Of a stretch of 22,212 nt of DNA, positions 21,393-22,212 are shown in pieces. This DNA comes from UBA1206 sp041672465 (GTDB lineage: Bacteria; Bacillota; Clostridia; Oscillospirales; CAG-382), in the NCBI GenBank assembly GCA_041672465.1, contig JBAYZO010000031.1, forward strand, positions 1 through 22,212, written 5' to 3'. The notes beneath the pieces are model-generated. The model had not been told where the DNA came from. It made no database searches and was given only the letters and a program-made list of their open reading frames with translations. How positions within the stretch are numbered: position 1 is the stretch's first letter; every line of letters starts with the position of its first letter. The translations under genes and the position numbers were made by a program.

Positions 21393-22212
21393 ATGGCGGG
21401 TAATCGTTCATTTAGAGATTATGTGGCAGATCAATTCTATAATGAGATATTTGCTGCCATACAAGGTTTCACTGCAGATAATTATGATGACTTAGACTTA
21501 CGGTTATACAGAGTTCAAAACATTGGTAGCATAGAATTGTCGGATATAGAGGTAAAGTATGTTTCTGTTAATGACTTGCCGGATATGAAAATAGAATTTG
21601 ATGTTGCTGTTGAAGCTGAACTGGAGGTACGGGAAGCAGATTATCACTATGATGAATCAGAATTCTGCAAGCAGTGGTTTATGCTGAAGTGCTCCGGAGA
21701 TTTGAATTGCAACTTGGATAACTTTACAATCTCTAGTGTAACAGAGTATACCAGCAAAAATAGGCAGTCCAGACCTATGTCGGACTCTCTTGTCCCTATC
21801 ATTAATAAAGAGCAACTAGAATCTGTTGCTACAGACTTCCTTCGCAGATATTACCCAGAGGCATTAATAAAACCAACAGCAGTTGAACCACAAGTCTTGG
21901 CAGAAAAAATGGGTCTTGTCGTGGAAATGAGAGAGATTACAAAGGATTTCTCAGTTTTTGGACAGATATACTTTCATGACTGTGATGCAGAATTTTATGA
22001 TGAAGACAGCGATGAAATGGTACTAACTCATGTGGATGCCCGTACTATATTCGTTGATCCTAAAGCCTATTTTCTCCGTAATCTTGGGTCAGTCAATAAC
22101 ACCATAGTGCATGAGTGTGTGCATTGGGGTTTACATAGGAAAGCATTTGAATTGGAGAGACTATATAATAGCAGCGTCACACGAATCAAATGTCAGGTAG
22201 TCGGTGGTATAA
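21393..22212 (+). CDS. ImmA/IrrE-type zinc metallopeptidase, 3' end beyond window
   Basis: The open frame from ATG 21393, with GGAGGGG eight bases upstream, runs to the window edge (273 codons). The C-terminal half is an ImmA/IrrE-family peptidase domain: a segment with RRYYPEALIKPTAVEP, then VLAEKMGLVVEM, FVDPKAYF, and the zinc motif HECVHWGLH (HExxH at residues 240-244). ImmA-type peptidases cleave a partner repressor to switch on mobile-element or stress genes. The first 145 residues are an acidic, beta-rich domain (KIEFDVAVEAELEV; a Cys cluster near CSGDLNCN) that I do not recognise and that may sense a signal. The partner repressor is not visible here. Confidence 0.82.
   Translation, partial: MAGNRSFRDYVADQFYNEIFAAIQGFTADNYDDLDLRLYRVQNIGSIELSDIEVKYVSVNDLPDMKIEFDVAVEAELEVREADYHYDESEFCKQWFMLKCSGDLNCNLDNFTISSVTEYTSKNRQSRPMSDSLVPIINKEQLESVATDFLRRYYPEALIKPTAVEPQVLAEKMGLVVEMREITKDFSVFGQIYFHDCDAEFYDEDSDEMVLTHVDARTIFVDPKAYFLRNLGSVNNTIVHECVHWGLHRKAFELERLYNSSVTRIKCQVVGGI

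Larger units (their letters stand above)
16245..22212. other. AT-rich accessory island next to rlmD (right end not in window)
   Basis: From the rlmD stop onward the DNA is more AT-rich, codon use shifts to A/T-ending codons, and gene remnants accumulate: truncated vsr, frameshifted DUF1232 gene and recombinase stump. This fits repeated insertion and decay at an integration hotspot. The integrase proper and the far end are not visible, so no element boundaries can be given. Confidence 0.55.

Overview
The window looks like a chromosomal piece of an uncultured, anaerobic, low-to-mid GC Clostridia (Oscillospiraceae-like). The evidence is a class III (anaerobic) ribonucleotide reductase, a clostridial DUF4364 regulator, Rnf-type electron-transport proteins, Gram-positive lipoprotein signals and strong sigma-A promoters. 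Bases 1 to about 16,250 are GC-richer and use one consistent codon style. From about 16,250 to the end the DNA is AT-richer and holds gene fragments and transported genes, so I read it as an accessory island abutting the 3' end of rlmD.

Backbone, left to right. (1) The 3' part of nrdD, fused to a CPRC redoxin domain, is followed by a thioredoxin-reductase-like flavoprotein; together they make a redoxin-driven dNTP synthesis pair. (2) Two secreted lipoproteins converge: a GH28-like right-handed beta-helix and a CotH-kinase protein with a discoidin-like domain. (3) nagA overlaps a ROK sugar kinase (amino-sugar catabolism) and converges on an opposite-strand operon DUF4364-nth-galM whose genes overlap by 8 and 4 bases. 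(4) Divergent from DUF4364, a strong promoter drives rnfC-rnfD and a third membrane protein with the RnfA/RnfE fold pattern. This is a three-gene, divergent Rnf-like module without rnfG, rnfB or a second A/E subunit, and several cofactor motifs are lost. (5) A lipoprotein metallo-beta-lactamase of the ComEC-tail type lies divergent from rlmD.

Accessory region. After rlmD come a large hairpin, a pair of 31-base direct repeats, a truncated vsr, an MFS transporter, a frameshifted DUF1232 gene and the C-terminal stump of a large serine recombinase. A compact operon follows, with its own terminator upstream, a consensus promoter and a repeated operator: PadR regulator, membrane polyferredoxin (NapH/NosR-like), a cupin whose metal-ligand positions are occupied by Cys and Met, and two half-size, mutually homologous COG0701-type permeases. 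The window ends inside an ImmA/IrrE-type metallopeptidase gene.

The two best candidates for undescribed systems are the minimal Rnf-like module (10,446-13,879) and the PadR / polyferredoxin / sulfur-ligand cupin / split permease operon (18,676-21,174). The second could be a redox-coupled efflux or transport system for a thiophilic substrate; that function is inference only.
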